A stretch of DNA of 64,000 bases from NCBI GenBank assembly GCA_018657065.1, contig JABHXU010000020.1, positions 62,001 to 126,000 of the forward strand. Direction: 5' to 3'. The position numbers and the translations under genes were made by a program. Positions 1-8,932 of the stretch are shown here, piece after piece; within the stretch, counting starts at the first letter, position 1; every line of letters begins with the position of its first letter. Origin of the DNA: an archaeon. Lineage in GTDB: Archaea; Nanobdellota; Nanobdellia; Woesearchaeales; GW2011-AR15. The notes beneath the pieces were generated by a model. That model worked only from the letters and a program-made list of their open reading frames with translations. It was not told where the DNA came from and did not search any database.

Positions 1-1
1 G

Positions 2-1108
2 TCAATTTTTGTTCCTAGTAAAGTCCCACTTCCAGGATTTTGTTGTATAGGTATTACTGATTCGTGTTTTTTTAAATGTAAAATGTGTGACAAATGGAAA
101 GAAGATATTTCTGTTGATAAAAAATTTTCTAAAGAACCTACACTCAATATGTGGAAACGTTTTATTTTCCAGTTGAGTAAAGTTGTTCCTAAAGTTAAAT
201 TAAGAGGAAAAATGGATCAAAGATTTGAAATAAATTTTGCAGGTGGTGAATCATTAACACATCCATTAACTCTTCCAGTTGTAAAGTATGCAAATTCACT
301 TGGATTTAGGACTGTAATTCCTTCAAACGCATATTTAATAAATGATGCTATGGCAAAAAAATTACATGATTCAGGATTATCTGCAATTAATCTTTCATTA
401 GATAGTCTTGACCCAAAAATACATGATAAATTTAGAGGGTTTGATGGTGCACACGAAGGTGTTATGAAAGCTATAAAAGCTTTAAAAAAGTATAATTATC
501 CAAAAGCTGGAATTATTTCAATAATTCATAATTCCACCTATGCTGAAATTAAAGATATAATTGAGTGGGTAGATAAACATGAAAAACTCGATTGGATTTT
601 AACAATGGCAATAATGCAACCAAATAACACTGTTTTTGAATCTGGTTGGTATGAAAAAAAAGATTTTGAAGAATTATGGCCAAAAGATAAATCCAAAATG
701 ATAAAAGTTATTGAAGATATAATTGAAATTAAAAAAGATCAAATTAGACAAAGAAAAAGTGGTTTAATTTCAAACGAGAAACTTGTTAATACACTTCATC
801 AGCTATATGCATTTAAAAAATACTTTAATGATCCAGAAATTTTTGTAAAAAATAATCAGCCATGTAATTTTGATACTGCACTTCAAGTAAGTGCTGTTGG
901 CGACATCTACATGTGTTATCATTATCATAAATTAGGAAATATTCATAATGATGATTTTAGGAAAGTATGGAAATCAAACAATGCTAAGTTAATTAGAAAA
1001 AATATTCTAAAATGTAAAACTAATTGTCATGAATTAATCAATTGTTATTACAAAGATGAATATCCCTTTAGTGTGAAAAATGAAACAAAAACTCAAAAAA
1101 TTATTTAA
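2..1108 (+). CDS. radical SAM/SPASM-like enzyme, 5' end outside window
   Basis: The reading frame is open to the left edge, so the gene begins outside the window. The radical SAM cluster motif CFFKCKMC (CX3CX2C, nt 65-88) lies partly upstream of the first in-frame ATG at 83, so that ATG cannot be the start. An AdoMet-contact motif (AGGES) follows. Near the C-terminus, GDIYMC, LGNI and CKTNCHELINC give the cysteine pattern of a SPASM or twitch auxiliary FeS domain. These enzymes reductively cleave AdoMet and usually modify peptides or sugars; the substrate here is unknown. It is the first of seven related genes and overlaps the next by 29 nt. It belongs to the short subfamily (CFFxCKxC followed by W) with the genes at 1080, 2162 and 7609. 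Confidence 0.85.
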   Translation, partial: SIFVPSKVPLPGFCCIGITDSCFFKCKMCDKWKEDISVDKKFSKEPTLNMWKRFIFQLSKVVPKVKLRGKMDQRFEINFAGGESLTHPLTLPVVKYANSLGFRTVIPSNAYLINDAMAKKLHDSGLSAINLSLDSLDPKIHDKFRGFDGAHEGVMKAIKALKKYNYPKAGIISIIHNSTYAEIKDIIEWVDKHEKLDWILTMAIMQPNNTVFESGWYEKKDFEELWPKDKSKMIKVIEDIIEIKKDQIRQRKSGLISNEKLVNTLHQLYAFKKYFNDPEIFVKNNQPCNFDTALQVSAVGDIYMCYHYHKLGNIHNDDFRKVWKSNNAKLIRKNILKCKTNCHELINCYYKDEYPFSVKNETKTQKII

Positions 1109-2153
1109 AATAATAAATCCATTACAAAAAAGGGATAATTTACTAGTGGATAGAATAATGATTAATGTTGCTTCTTCATGTTTCTTTAAATGTAAAACTT
1201 GTAATATTTGGAAAAATAAAGAAGAATGTTCAATAGACTTTGAAAAATTTAAAGAAATAATCGATGACCTAAAAAAAATTGGGCACAATAAAACTGAGGT
1301 TCTATTTGTTGGTGGAGAACCACTTATTAATAAAAAACTTTCTGATATGATAAAATATACTAAACAAAAAGAACTTGATCCACATATTGTTACAAATGGT
1401 TGGCTTTTAAACAAAGAAATGGTTGTCAAATTAGTTAAATCTGATTTAAGTGTTATTGGAATTTCTCTGGATGAAACAAAAGAAATTCATGACAATATTA
1501 GAGGAATGCCTGGAAGTTATAATAGAGTATTAAAAGGATTTGAACTTGTAAAAAATATTTCAAAAGTATATAATTCTTCAATTGGATCCAGTGCAATTAT
1601 AACTTTATCTGGAATGAATATTGATAATATTCCTTGTCTCGTAAAAGAAATTCTAAAAAATAAAAATATAGATTGTTTTTGGATCCAAGCAATATCACCC
1701 CCTTTTGCAGATACTAGAATTGATCCATTTGGGAAAATGATGTATAATAATTCAAAAATAAATTGGTTTGAACATCCCGATTTAAAATCACTTTGGCCAT
1801 CAAATAATTTGAAGATAGAAAAAGTATACAAATATTTAATTAAATTAAGTAAACAAAATCAAAAAATCCATAATTGGGAAAATAATTTAAAACTACAAAA
1901 ACAATATTTCTTAAATAACGAAAATGCGTCAAACAATATTCATTGTACTCATTATAAAACTCTTCTAATTATGCCAAATGGTGATATTATGCAATGTACT
2001 CCTTTAAATCGAACTATGGGCAATATTCATAAAACAAGTTTATTAAAAATATGGAGATCAAAAAAAAGACTTAAAGAAAAAGAGTTCATTATGAACTGTA
2101 AAACTAATTGTTACGCTGTAAAAAACTGTGTTACTGAAATCTCTGAAGATTAA
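1080..2153 (+). CDS. radical SAM/SPASM-like enzyme
   Basis: A 357-residue protein with the cluster motif CFFKCKTC (C34, C38, C41), then GGEP at about 78-81. The C-terminal GDIMQC, MGNI and CKTNCYAVKNC form a SPASM/twitch-like cysteine set. The first 30 residues are lysine-rich, as in the next gene (MKQKLKKLF and MKKLLKLF), which supports the ATG at 1080 although it overlaps the upstream gene by 29 nt. It is transcribed with its neighbours, 8 nt before the next start. A TIM-barrel AdoMet radical enzyme is clear from the motifs; the substrate is not. Auxiliary-cluster enzymes of this type modify ribosomal peptides or activate other enzymes, so a peptide or glycan target is possible but unproven. 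Confidence 0.87.
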   Translation: MKQKLKKLFKIINPLQKRDNLLVDRIMINVASSCFFKCKTCNIWKNKEECSIDFEKFKEIIDDLKKIGHNKTEVLFVGGEPLINKKLSDMIKYTKQKELDPHIVTNGWLLNKEMVVKLVKSDLSVIGISLDETKEIHDNIRGMPGSYNRVLKGFELVKNISKVYNSSIGSSAIITLSGMNIDNIPCLVKEILKNKNIDCFWIQAISPPFADTRIDPFGKMMYNNSKINWFEHPDLKSLWPSNNLKIEKVYKYLIKLSKQNQKIHNWENNLKLQKQYFLNNENASNNIHCTHYKTLLIMPNGDIMQCTPLNRTMGNIHKTSLLKIWRSKKRLKEKEFIMNCKTNCYAVKNCVTEISED

Positions 2154-2161
2154 TTAAAAAA

Positions 2162-3271
2162 ATGAAAAAACTACTCAAATTATTTACAAAAAAGAAAATG
2201 ATTCCACTTAGAAAATATGAAAAGAATATCACAGGTAATGAAAATCTTGAAAAGAAAAATTATTTAGGTGTTGCTCCTCCTGAATTCACAGTTATTAATG
2301 TTAATGAAGAATGCTTTTTTAAATGCAAAATGTGTTTTAAATGGAAACCTGATATTAATATTTCACAAGATTCAAAAAAAATAACAAAAGAAGAAATCTT
2401 TGAATTTGTTAAAGATCTTAGAAAACTTGTCAATAGAGGCCATATTCTAAATTTTGCTGGTGGAGAACCATTTTTAAGAAATGACATGTTAGAAATAATT
2501 AAGTTTTCATCAGATCTAGGTTTTTATACTCAAATTGCCACAAATGGTTGGCTTATCAATACTAAAGAGAAAGCTAAAAAAATTGTTGAATCTGGTTTAG
2601 GAGGAATTGTTTTTTCAATTGACGGTTCAACTGCTAAAACTCATGATAATATGAGGAGACATCCTGGATCTTTTAACAGAGCTAAAAAAGCCATTAAATG
2701 GCTTAGTTTTTATAGAGATGAATTACAAAAAAACAGACCAATGAATGACAGACTCTGTATTTCATTACAAACTGTACTTTGTGAACTAAATTATCATGAA
2801 GCCATTAATATGATTAACTGGGTTGATAATTCAGAAATAAGATCTGTACATTTTAATGCAGTTAGTGAACCTAATAACACAGTTCATGATTCAGAATGGT
2901 ATAAAAATGAATTTTCTTATCTTTGGCCTAAAGATCTTAATAAGTTCAATAAAGTTCTAAATATAATTTATGAAAAAAAACTATCAGGATCTAAAATTGC
3001 TGAAACTTCTGCTCAAATTAAAGCATACAAAGGATATTTCAATGAACCTTCTAAATTTGTTAAGTCAGGTCCTTGTAATTTTGATAAATCGTTGACACTT
3101 TCTTCTACTGGTGACATGTTTTTATGTTTTAATTATAATAGTATTGGAAACATTAGAAATATAAAACTAACAAATGCGTGGAAATCAATGGCAACAAATC
3201 AAGTTAGAAAAGATATTAGAAAATGTACAAAAAATTGTCATTTTTTAATTAATTGTTATTTTGAAGAATAG
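2162..3271 (+). CDS. radical SAM/SPASM-like enzyme
   Basis: A 369-residue paralogue of the two genes before it. The cluster motif CFFKCKMC sits at C51, C55 and C58, GGEP at about 100-103. The C-terminal GDMFLC, IGNI and CTKNCHFLINC match the auxiliary-cluster pattern of the short subfamily. The central part shares the WY...LWPKD block with the gene at 2-1108, making these two the closest pair. Basic N-terminal residues precede the core. The stop is followed by the G-rich ribosome binding site of the next gene. A radical AdoMet reaction is well supported; substrate and partner are not visible in the sequence. Confidence 0.87.
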   Translation: MKKLLKLFTKKKMIPLRKYEKNITGNENLEKKNYLGVAPPEFTVINVNEECFFKCKMCFKWKPDINISQDSKKITKEEIFEFVKDLRKLVNRGHILNFAGGEPFLRNDMLEIIKFSSDLGFYTQIATNGWLINTKEKAKKIVESGLGGIVFSIDGSTAKTHDNMRRHPGSFNRAKKAIKWLSFYRDELQKNRPMNDRLCISLQTVLCELNYHEAINMINWVDNSEIRSVHFNAVSEPNNTVHDSEWYKNEFSYLWPKDLNKFNKVLNIIYEKKLSGSKIAETSAQIKAYKGYFNEPSKFVKSGPCNFDKSLTLSSTGDMFLCFNYNSIGNIRNIKLTNAWKSMATNQVRKDIRKCTKNCHFLINCYFEE

Positions 3272-3280
3272 GGGATAAAA

Positions 3281-4834
3281 GTGATTAATAAAATAATTAA
3301 TAAAATAAAAAATAAAGTTTCAAAAAAACAAATAATTTATTTTTTTGGAGACTCGAAAGAATTAGATTCACGAATTTCAAAAAAGCAAGAAGATAATTTT
3401 GACCTTAAAATTGAAATTATTAAGAAAAATATTCGTGAAAACAAACCTTTCCAAATAAATATTGGAATATCTAGATATAATTTTTTCAAATTGTTTGATA
3501 TTGTTAAATTCTGTCTTGAATTAGAAAATAAAAAAATTAAAAGTCCAAAAATTAATTTTAATGTGTATCCATTATCAAGTCTAGTAAATAATTTTAACCG
3601 ATATTTAAGAGAAATAACTTCTATTTTACCTAAAAACATTAAACTAAAAATATATGATAAAGATTTAGAAAAAATATTACTTAAATTTCAAGAATTAGAT
3701 TTACATAAAGCAGACAATGTTGATGATTTAGTAAGATTATTTGGAGTTTTATGTGAACACGCATTTATTGGGCCTAGAGTAATTGTTGTTGATCCTCATC
3801 ATAGATGTAATACCAATTGCACTCATTGTTGGGTTCATACTCCTAAAATCAAACATTGTGATGAATTTTTAAACATGAGTTTTCCTCTTGATAGATTTAA
3901 AAAATTGGTAGATGATGCCGCTAAATTAAAAGTAGAAACAATTATTTTACAAGGTGATGGAGAACCATTACTCTATAAACATTGCATGGAAATGTTAAGA
4001 TATGCTAGAAGCAAAGGACTTGATGTTAGGTTTTTTACAAATGGAATATTACTTAACGAAAAAATAGCTAAAGAAATTGTAAAAATAGGAGTTAAAGAAA
4101 TTTATTGCAGTTTTCCAGCAGGAACAGCTAAAACATATAAAAAAATTAATCCGATTCAAAAACCAAAAACTTACAATAAAGTTGTAAATAATTTAAAAAA
4201 GTTAATGGAAATTAAAAGAAAAGCTAAGTCAGAATCTCCTCGAGTAATTGTAACACATGTTATCCATACCCAAAACCATCATGAACTTGTTAAAATGGCA
4301 GAGGATGATGTATACGAAAAAGTTGATGCTGCAAGATTTTATTTAATAAGATTAGATGTTATGAACAAATTTCTCCAATTAAAAGAACATGAATTTAAAG
4401 AAATAAAAAGACAAATTCCAATTGTTGAAAAAATCTTAAAACAAGGTGGAGTTGAATTTGTTGATAATATTAAATTTCAGTTAGAAAATTATAACAAAAA
4501 GGATGGTTCATGGTCAAAAGATATTTTCCTAAAACATGGATGTGCAATTGGTTGGTATTTTAATTTAATCCCTGCAAAAGGAGATATTAGTTTTTGCTGT
4601 CATTTACGAACTGTTGGAGATCTAAGCAAACAAAGCTATAATGAAATTTGGACATCTAATAAATACGTTAAATGGAGAAAACAAGCAAAATTTATGAAAG
4701 ACAACATGGATGTTAAATTTCTCAATAACCAAACACTATTTGACGAACACTGTACACATTGTGACAATCACCAAATGCTCCTAGAAATATTTGAAAAATT
4801 AAAACGATTTGATTTATGGAGATATTATAAATGA
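3281..4834 (+). CDS. long radical SAM/SPASM-like enzyme with extra N-terminal domain
   Basis: A 517-residue protein of the long subfamily. The start is a GTG at 3281, chosen because GGGGAT lies just upstream and no ATG precedes the conserved N-terminal part. Residues 1-160 form an extra alpha/beta-looking domain (it includes IGISRYNFF) shared only with the next gene. The cluster motif CNTNCTHC is at C176, C180 and C183. The AdoMet-contact loop reads GDGEP (about 225), a small change from GGGEP. The C-terminal part has an FCCH motif and a final CTHCDNH, probably auxiliary FeS ligands. The ATGA overlap with the next gene implies translational coupling. I do not recognise the N-terminal domain. 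Confidence 0.83.
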   Translation: MINKIINKIKNKVSKKQIIYFFGDSKELDSRISKKQEDNFDLKIEIIKKNIRENKPFQINIGISRYNFFKLFDIVKFCLELENKKIKSPKINFNVYPLSSLVNNFNRYLREITSILPKNIKLKIYDKDLEKILLKFQELDLHKADNVDDLVRLFGVLCEHAFIGPRVIVVDPHHRCNTNCTHCWVHTPKIKHCDEFLNMSFPLDRFKKLVDDAAKLKVETIILQGDGEPLLYKHCMEMLRYARSKGLDVRFFTNGILLNEKIAKEIVKIGVKEIYCSFPAGTAKTYKKINPIQKPKTYNKVVNNLKKLMEIKRKAKSESPRVIVTHVIHTQNHHELVKMAEDDVYEKVDAARFYLIRLDVMNKFLQLKEHEFKEIKRQIPIVEKILKQGGVEFVDNIKFQLENYNKKDGSWSKDIFLKHGCAIGWYFNLIPAKGDISFCCHLRTVGDLSKQSYNEIWTSNKYVKWRKQAKFMKDNMDVKFLNNQTLFDEHCTHCDNHQMLLEIFEKLKRFDLWRYYK

Positions 4835-6360
4835 AATTAAAAAATCAAATTCAAAAAAAATTGCATAAAGTTTATTTTTATGGATTTGATACTGAATCTG
4901 ATAAAAAATTATTTCAAAAATCAACTCTTTCTTATGAAGATAAAAAAATAATTCTAGATGACTTAACAAATAATCAAAAATTTGTAAAAATAGTTATTGG
5001 CATTACAAGGTATAATTTTTTTTGTATGGATAAAATTATCAATAAAATTTTAAGCTATGAAAATAAAATCACTAATGTCAAAGCTTTTAATATATTTCCA
5101 GTTCTATCCATTAAAGATAGATTCATTAGGTATTTAGAAGGATTAAATCTTCCAGAATTTTTTGAATTTGACATTGTTGATGAGAAATTAATAGAACTTC
5201 TTGAAAAATTTCAAATTTTAAGAACAAAAAAAATTGAATCTGAAAATGATACTGCAAGGTTACTAGGAATTCTTTGCGAACAAATGTTTATTGGACCTTG
5301 GCACATTGTGATTGATACTTGTCACACATGTAATACAAATTGTACTCACTGTAGGCTACATAGTCCAACAAATAACCAAACTAAAGATTATTACAAAATG
5401 AAAATGTCTTTTGAAAATTTTAAAAAAATTATTGATGATGCTGCTGAATTAAAAGTTGAAATGATTAATTTAATTGGTGGAGGTGAACCTCTATTAAATC
5501 CTAACTTAATGAAAATGGTTGAATATATTAAATCAAAAGGCTTAAAAGCATTATTTTTTACAAATGGTATTCTTTTAACAGAAAAAATCTCAAAAAAAAT
5601 CATTGAATTAGGATTAGACGAAGTATGGTGTAGTTTACCTGCGGGTTCAGGCAAAACATTCAAAACAATTAATCCAATGAATAATGAAAAAACATATGAT
5701 AAAATTATTAGTAATTTATCAAACTTAACTGAACTTAAAAAAAGAAAAAATTTAGATAACCCAAAAATTGTAATGACACATGTTATCCACACACAAAACC
5801 ATCATGAACTAATTGAGATGGCACAAAAAGATATTGAAGTTGGTGCAAACGAAGCTAGGTATTTCTTATTTAGAATGGATCCAACAAACGTACATTTAAA
5901 ATTAACAAAAGAAGATTTTTCAAGAATTAAAAAACAAGTTCCAATTGTTGAAAAAATTTTTAAAAATAGTTCAGTTCATTTTAAAGAAAATATAAAATTT
6001 CAAATTGATAATTTTGAAGTAAACAAAGGATATTTTTCAAAGGACTTTTTTTTAAAACATGGTTGTATAATTGGTTATCTTTATTCAGACATTGAAGCTA
6101 ACGGCAATGTGAGATTTTGCTGCCATAATAGAAACGTTGGGAACATATCAAAAAGCTCATACAAAGAACTTTGGACTTCAAAAAAATATGAAAAATACAG
6201 AGTACAAGCAAAATATATTGATAAAAATAAAGATGTATTATTTGAAAATAATCAAACATTATTTGATGATGAATGCTTCAAATGTGAAAATCATCCCATG
6301 ATGAATGCAATTTTTTTAAAATTAAAAAAAAATGATTTAATGAAATATTATAAAAATTAA
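4831..6360 (+). CDS. long radical SAM/SPASM-like enzyme with extra N-terminal domain
   Basis: A 509-residue tandem paralogue of the preceding gene, similar over its whole length including the first 150 residues (IGITRYNFF, LLGILCEQMFIGPW). The cluster motif CNTNCTHC is at C167, C171 and C174, with an intact GGGEP at about 216. The C-terminal part carries RFCCHNR and a final CFKCENH, the same auxiliary-cluster layout as the gene before it. The start overlaps the upstream stop as ATGA. The shared VMTHVIHTQNHHEL block suggests a common substrate pocket. The two may have diverged on related substrates or form a heteromer; both ideas are inference. Confidence 0.83.
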   Translation: MKLKNQIQKKLHKVYFYGFDTESDKKLFQKSTLSYEDKKIILDDLTNNQKFVKIVIGITRYNFFCMDKIINKILSYENKITNVKAFNIFPVLSIKDRFIRYLEGLNLPEFFEFDIVDEKLIELLEKFQILRTKKIESENDTARLLGILCEQMFIGPWHIVIDTCHTCNTNCTHCRLHSPTNNQTKDYYKMKMSFENFKKIIDDAAELKVEMINLIGGGEPLLNPNLMKMVEYIKSKGLKALFFTNGILLTEKISKKIIELGLDEVWCSLPAGSGKTFKTINPMNNEKTYDKIISNLSNLTELKKRKNLDNPKIVMTHVIHTQNHHELIEMAQKDIEVGANEARYFLFRMDPTNVHLKLTKEDFSRIKKQVPIVEKIFKNSSVHFKENIKFQIDNFEVNKGYFSKDFFLKHGCIIGYLYSDIEANGNVRFCCHNRNVGNISKSSYKELWTSKKYEKYRVQAKYIDKNKDVLFENNQTLFDDECFKCENHPMMNAIFLKLKKNDLMKYYKN

Positions 6361-6361
6361 A

Positions 6362-7594
6362 ATGGCGCTAAATTTACTTCATATTGGAAAATCAAAAATT
6401 AAGGATAAAATTACTCAAGCAAAAATAGCTGCAGGTATTTTTGATAAAAAAGTCTATAGTGGACCTTGGGAAGTCCAAATTGATCTAACTAATATGTGTA
6501 ACAATGACTGTATTGGTTGCTGGTGTCACTCTCCACTTCTTGGAAATCTTGCTATGGCACCTCATGTGAAAAAAAAAACCATTCCTTTTGAAATTGCAAA
6601 AAAAATTGTTGATGATTTAGCTAAAATGGGTACAAGATATATTTATTTCACTGGTGGTGGAGAACCATTTATGCATCCAAATACAACTGAAATGATTGAA
6701 TATGTTAAAAAAAAAGGTTTGATTTGTGACATGAGTACAAATTTTACTTTAATGAATAAAAAAAGGATTGAGCGCATTGTAAAAGCAGGTATGGATCATA
6801 TTAATATTAGTTTATGGGCAGGAAGCAAAGAAAGCTATGATGCGACTCATCCAAATAAAACTGGTAAAGATTTCACTCGCTTAGTTGAAATGCTAAAACA
6901 TTTACATTATCTTAAAAAAAAATACAAAAAAAAAAAACCTATGATTCACATTTACAATGTTATATCTACAAAAAATTATTGGGATTTTGAGAATATGTTA
7001 AAAACTGCCTATGAAGCTAAGGTAAATGGTATTGATTTTACACCTACAGATGTTATTCCTGGTAAAACAGATAATTTAATGCTTAATAGAAAACAAGCAG
7101 ATGAACTTATTCAAAAAATAAAAAAATCAAATGAATTAATGAAGAAATTTGAATTAAAATATAATCATAAAATAGAATTTAGAAGTAAGGAACAATTCAT
7201 TAGAAGACTAAGCAATCTAGGTATAGATCATGGTGAATATGATAGCAATATTATTGGAAGTATGCCTTGTTATGCTGGATTTTCATTTTTAAGAATTTTA
7301 GCAGATGGGAATGTTAACTCTTGTCTAAAAGCAGTCAGAATTCCTATTGGAAATATTTACAAAGATAGTATAAAAACTATTTGGAACAATAAAAAACAAA
7401 ATGAATTTCGAAAACATACAATAAATTACGATCCAAAAAACCCTTTCTTTGAAAATATTGGAAATGAACATCAAAAAGGTAACGGATGCTATTTATGCTG
7501 TGATAATTTAGGAATGAATATGGCAATTCATGGAAGTATTAAAAAAATGAATTTTATTAAGAAAACAGCAGTTAAATTTTCAAAACATCTTTAA
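6362..7594 (+). CDS. radical SAM enzyme of the long subfamily without the N-terminal domain
   Basis: A 410-residue protein that starts 1 nt after the preceding stop. The cluster motif CNNDCIGC (C46, C50, C53) is followed by WCHSP, like the HTP and HSP of the two long paralogues, so it groups with them, but it lacks their 140-residue N-terminal extension. GGGEP occurs at about 98. The C-terminal CYAGF, VNSC, GNIYKDS and CYLCCDN segments supply auxiliary-cluster cysteines. IDFTPTDVIPGKTDNL is a family-like barrel strand and loop. It is probably translated as part of the same message. Reaction class is firm, substrate unknown. Confidence 0.83.
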   Translation: MALNLLHIGKSKIKDKITQAKIAAGIFDKKVYSGPWEVQIDLTNMCNNDCIGCWCHSPLLGNLAMAPHVKKKTIPFEIAKKIVDDLAKMGTRYIYFTGGGEPFMHPNTTEMIEYVKKKGLICDMSTNFTLMNKKRIERIVKAGMDHINISLWAGSKESYDATHPNKTGKDFTRLVEMLKHLHYLKKKYKKKKPMIHIYNVISTKNYWDFENMLKTAYEAKVNGIDFTPTDVIPGKTDNLMLNRKQADELIQKIKKSNELMKKFELKYNHKIEFRSKEQFIRRLSNLGIDHGEYDSNIIGSMPCYAGFSFLRILADGNVNSCLKAVRIPIGNIYKDSIKTIWNNKKQNEFRKHTINYDPKNPFFENIGNEHQKGNGCYLCCDNLGMNMAIHGSIKKMNFIKKTAVKFSKHL

Positions 7595-7608
7595 TCAGAA
7601 TTTAAAAA

Positions 7609-8625
7609 ATGAAAACAAAAAACAAGGATTATCCATTAATTGTTAAGATCAATGTTACTGAAACTTGTTTTTTTAATTGCAAAACTTGTTTTTCTTGGAA
7701 AAATAAAATAGATAAATGTATTTTGCCATTAGATGTATATAAAAAATTTTTCAAAGATTTAGGTAAAATAAAAGGAGCAAATACTTCTGTGAATTTTACA
7801 GGTGGCGAGCCACTCAGTAGTTCAAATATTTTTAATTTGATTTCTATGGCGAATAAACAAGTAAAATATACAAATTTAAACACAAATGGTTGGTTATTAA
7901 ATAAAATAAATATAAAAAAATTATTTGATTCAGGTTTAACTGATATTACTATTTCTCTTGATGGATCTTCTGCAAAGAAACATGATGATATTAGAGGAAT
8001 GCCTGGAAGCTTTAAAAAAATCATTGAAGGATCTAAGGATATAAAAGAATACTATAAATCAAAAGGTAAGGATATCAATGTAGGAATAATCTTTTTAGTT
8101 TCAGCACTTAATATTGATGATGTTATAAATACTATAAAATTAGTTAAAAAAAACAAACATATGGATTACGTTTTTCTAAACGCTGTTAATGCACCCATTT
8201 TTGGAGACAGTGTAGATATAGTTAAGAGAGGTCAAAAAGCTTGGTTTGAAAATGAAAAATATTCATATCTATGGCCTAAATACATTAATAAAATTAGAAA
8301 ACTATACTCTGAAATTATTTTCTTAAAAAAACAAGGTTTTCCTATATCCAATGATATTGAAAGGTTAAAAATGCAATATTTATATTTTTCACATCCAAAA
8401 AACAGAGCAAAAAATATTATTTGTTCCAAAAATAATGATATCCATTTAGATAATTTTGGCAATATATTTCATTGCGTAATTCTTGGAGATAAAATTGGAA
8501 ATATTAAAGAAGAAAGCATTGATAATATCTGGAATAATGATTTATCTAAAAAATCAAAACAAATAATAATAAAATGTAATGTAAATTGTCATGAACTTAT
8601 TAATTGCGGAAAAATTAATGTGTAA
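7609..8625 (+). CDS. radical SAM/SPASM-like enzyme
   Basis: A 338-residue member of the short subfamily and the last of the seven radical SAM genes. The cluster motif CFFNCKTC is at C20, C24 and C27, followed by FSWK; TGGEP lies at about 65. The C-terminal end has IFHCVILGDKIGNI and CNVNCHELINC, the same auxiliary layout as the first three genes. Its central region resembles the gene at 1080 (HDDIRGMPGSFK against HDNIRGMPGSYN), so these two form a second close pair. It overlaps slightly with the downstream coiled-coil gene, consistent with one operon continuing into a glycosyltransferase. Confidence 0.86.
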   Translation: MKTKNKDYPLIVKINVTETCFFNCKTCFSWKNKIDKCILPLDVYKKFFKDLGKIKGANTSVNFTGGEPLSSSNIFNLISMANKQVKYTNLNTNGWLLNKINIKKLFDSGLTDITISLDGSSAKKHDDIRGMPGSFKKIIEGSKDIKEYYKSKGKDINVGIIFLVSALNIDDVINTIKLVKKNKHMDYVFLNAVNAPIFGDSVDIVKRGQKAWFENEKYSYLWPKYINKIRKLYSEIIFLKKQGFPISNDIERLKMQYLYFSHPKNRAKNIICSKNNDIHLDNFGNIFHCVILGDKIGNIKEESIDNIWNNDLSKKSKQIIIKCNVNCHELINCGKINV

Positions 8626-8932
8626 AAATATGGTTAAAAAAATTGATAATTTTGAAAAAAGGATTATTGCGCATGAACTTGAAATTGAAGATTTGAAAAT
8701 TGATCTAAAAGAAAGAGATAAACTCATTGAATCACTAGAAGAACAAAATAATGACCTTAATAAAAAAGCTAAGTTATTAGATCATATTAATCAGGAACAA
8801 CATAAAATCTTAATGATTCAAAAAAGAATCATTGGACAATTTAAAAGTTCAATTATATATCCATTTTATAGAGTTACTCATACTATTGGAGAAACTAAGC
8901 TAGGAAAAATACTACAAAAGTTGATTAAATGA
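8618..8932 (+). CDS. small coiled-coil protein with a tail shared with the nearby GT4
   Basis: About 104 residues. Residues 5-60 are charged heptad-like sequence (LEIEDLKIDLKERDKLIES), predicted coiled coil. The last 40 residues (IIGQFKSSIIYPFYR, then GETKLGKILQ) closely match the C-terminus of the glycosyltransferase at 9827-11404. The start is uncertain: ATG at 8591 would overlap the upstream gene by 35 nt, ATG at 8618 by 8 nt, and ATG at 8630 lies after its stop. I chose 8618. The stop overlaps the next gene as ATGA. No enzyme motif is present; a scaffold, chain-length or membrane-tethering partner of the glycosyltransferases is a reasonable guess. Confidence 0.7.
   Translation: MCKNMVKKIDNFEKRIIAHELEIEDLKIDLKERDKLIESLEEQNNDLNKKAKLLDHINQEQHKILMIQKRIIGQFKSSIIYPFYRVTHTIGETKLGKILQKLIK

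Noticed and set aside
1034-1429. 131-residue minus-strand frame over the radical SAM genes
   Set aside because: It is antisense to two genes with clear enzyme motifs and has a biased hydrophobic/serine composition typical of shadow frames in AT-rich DNA.
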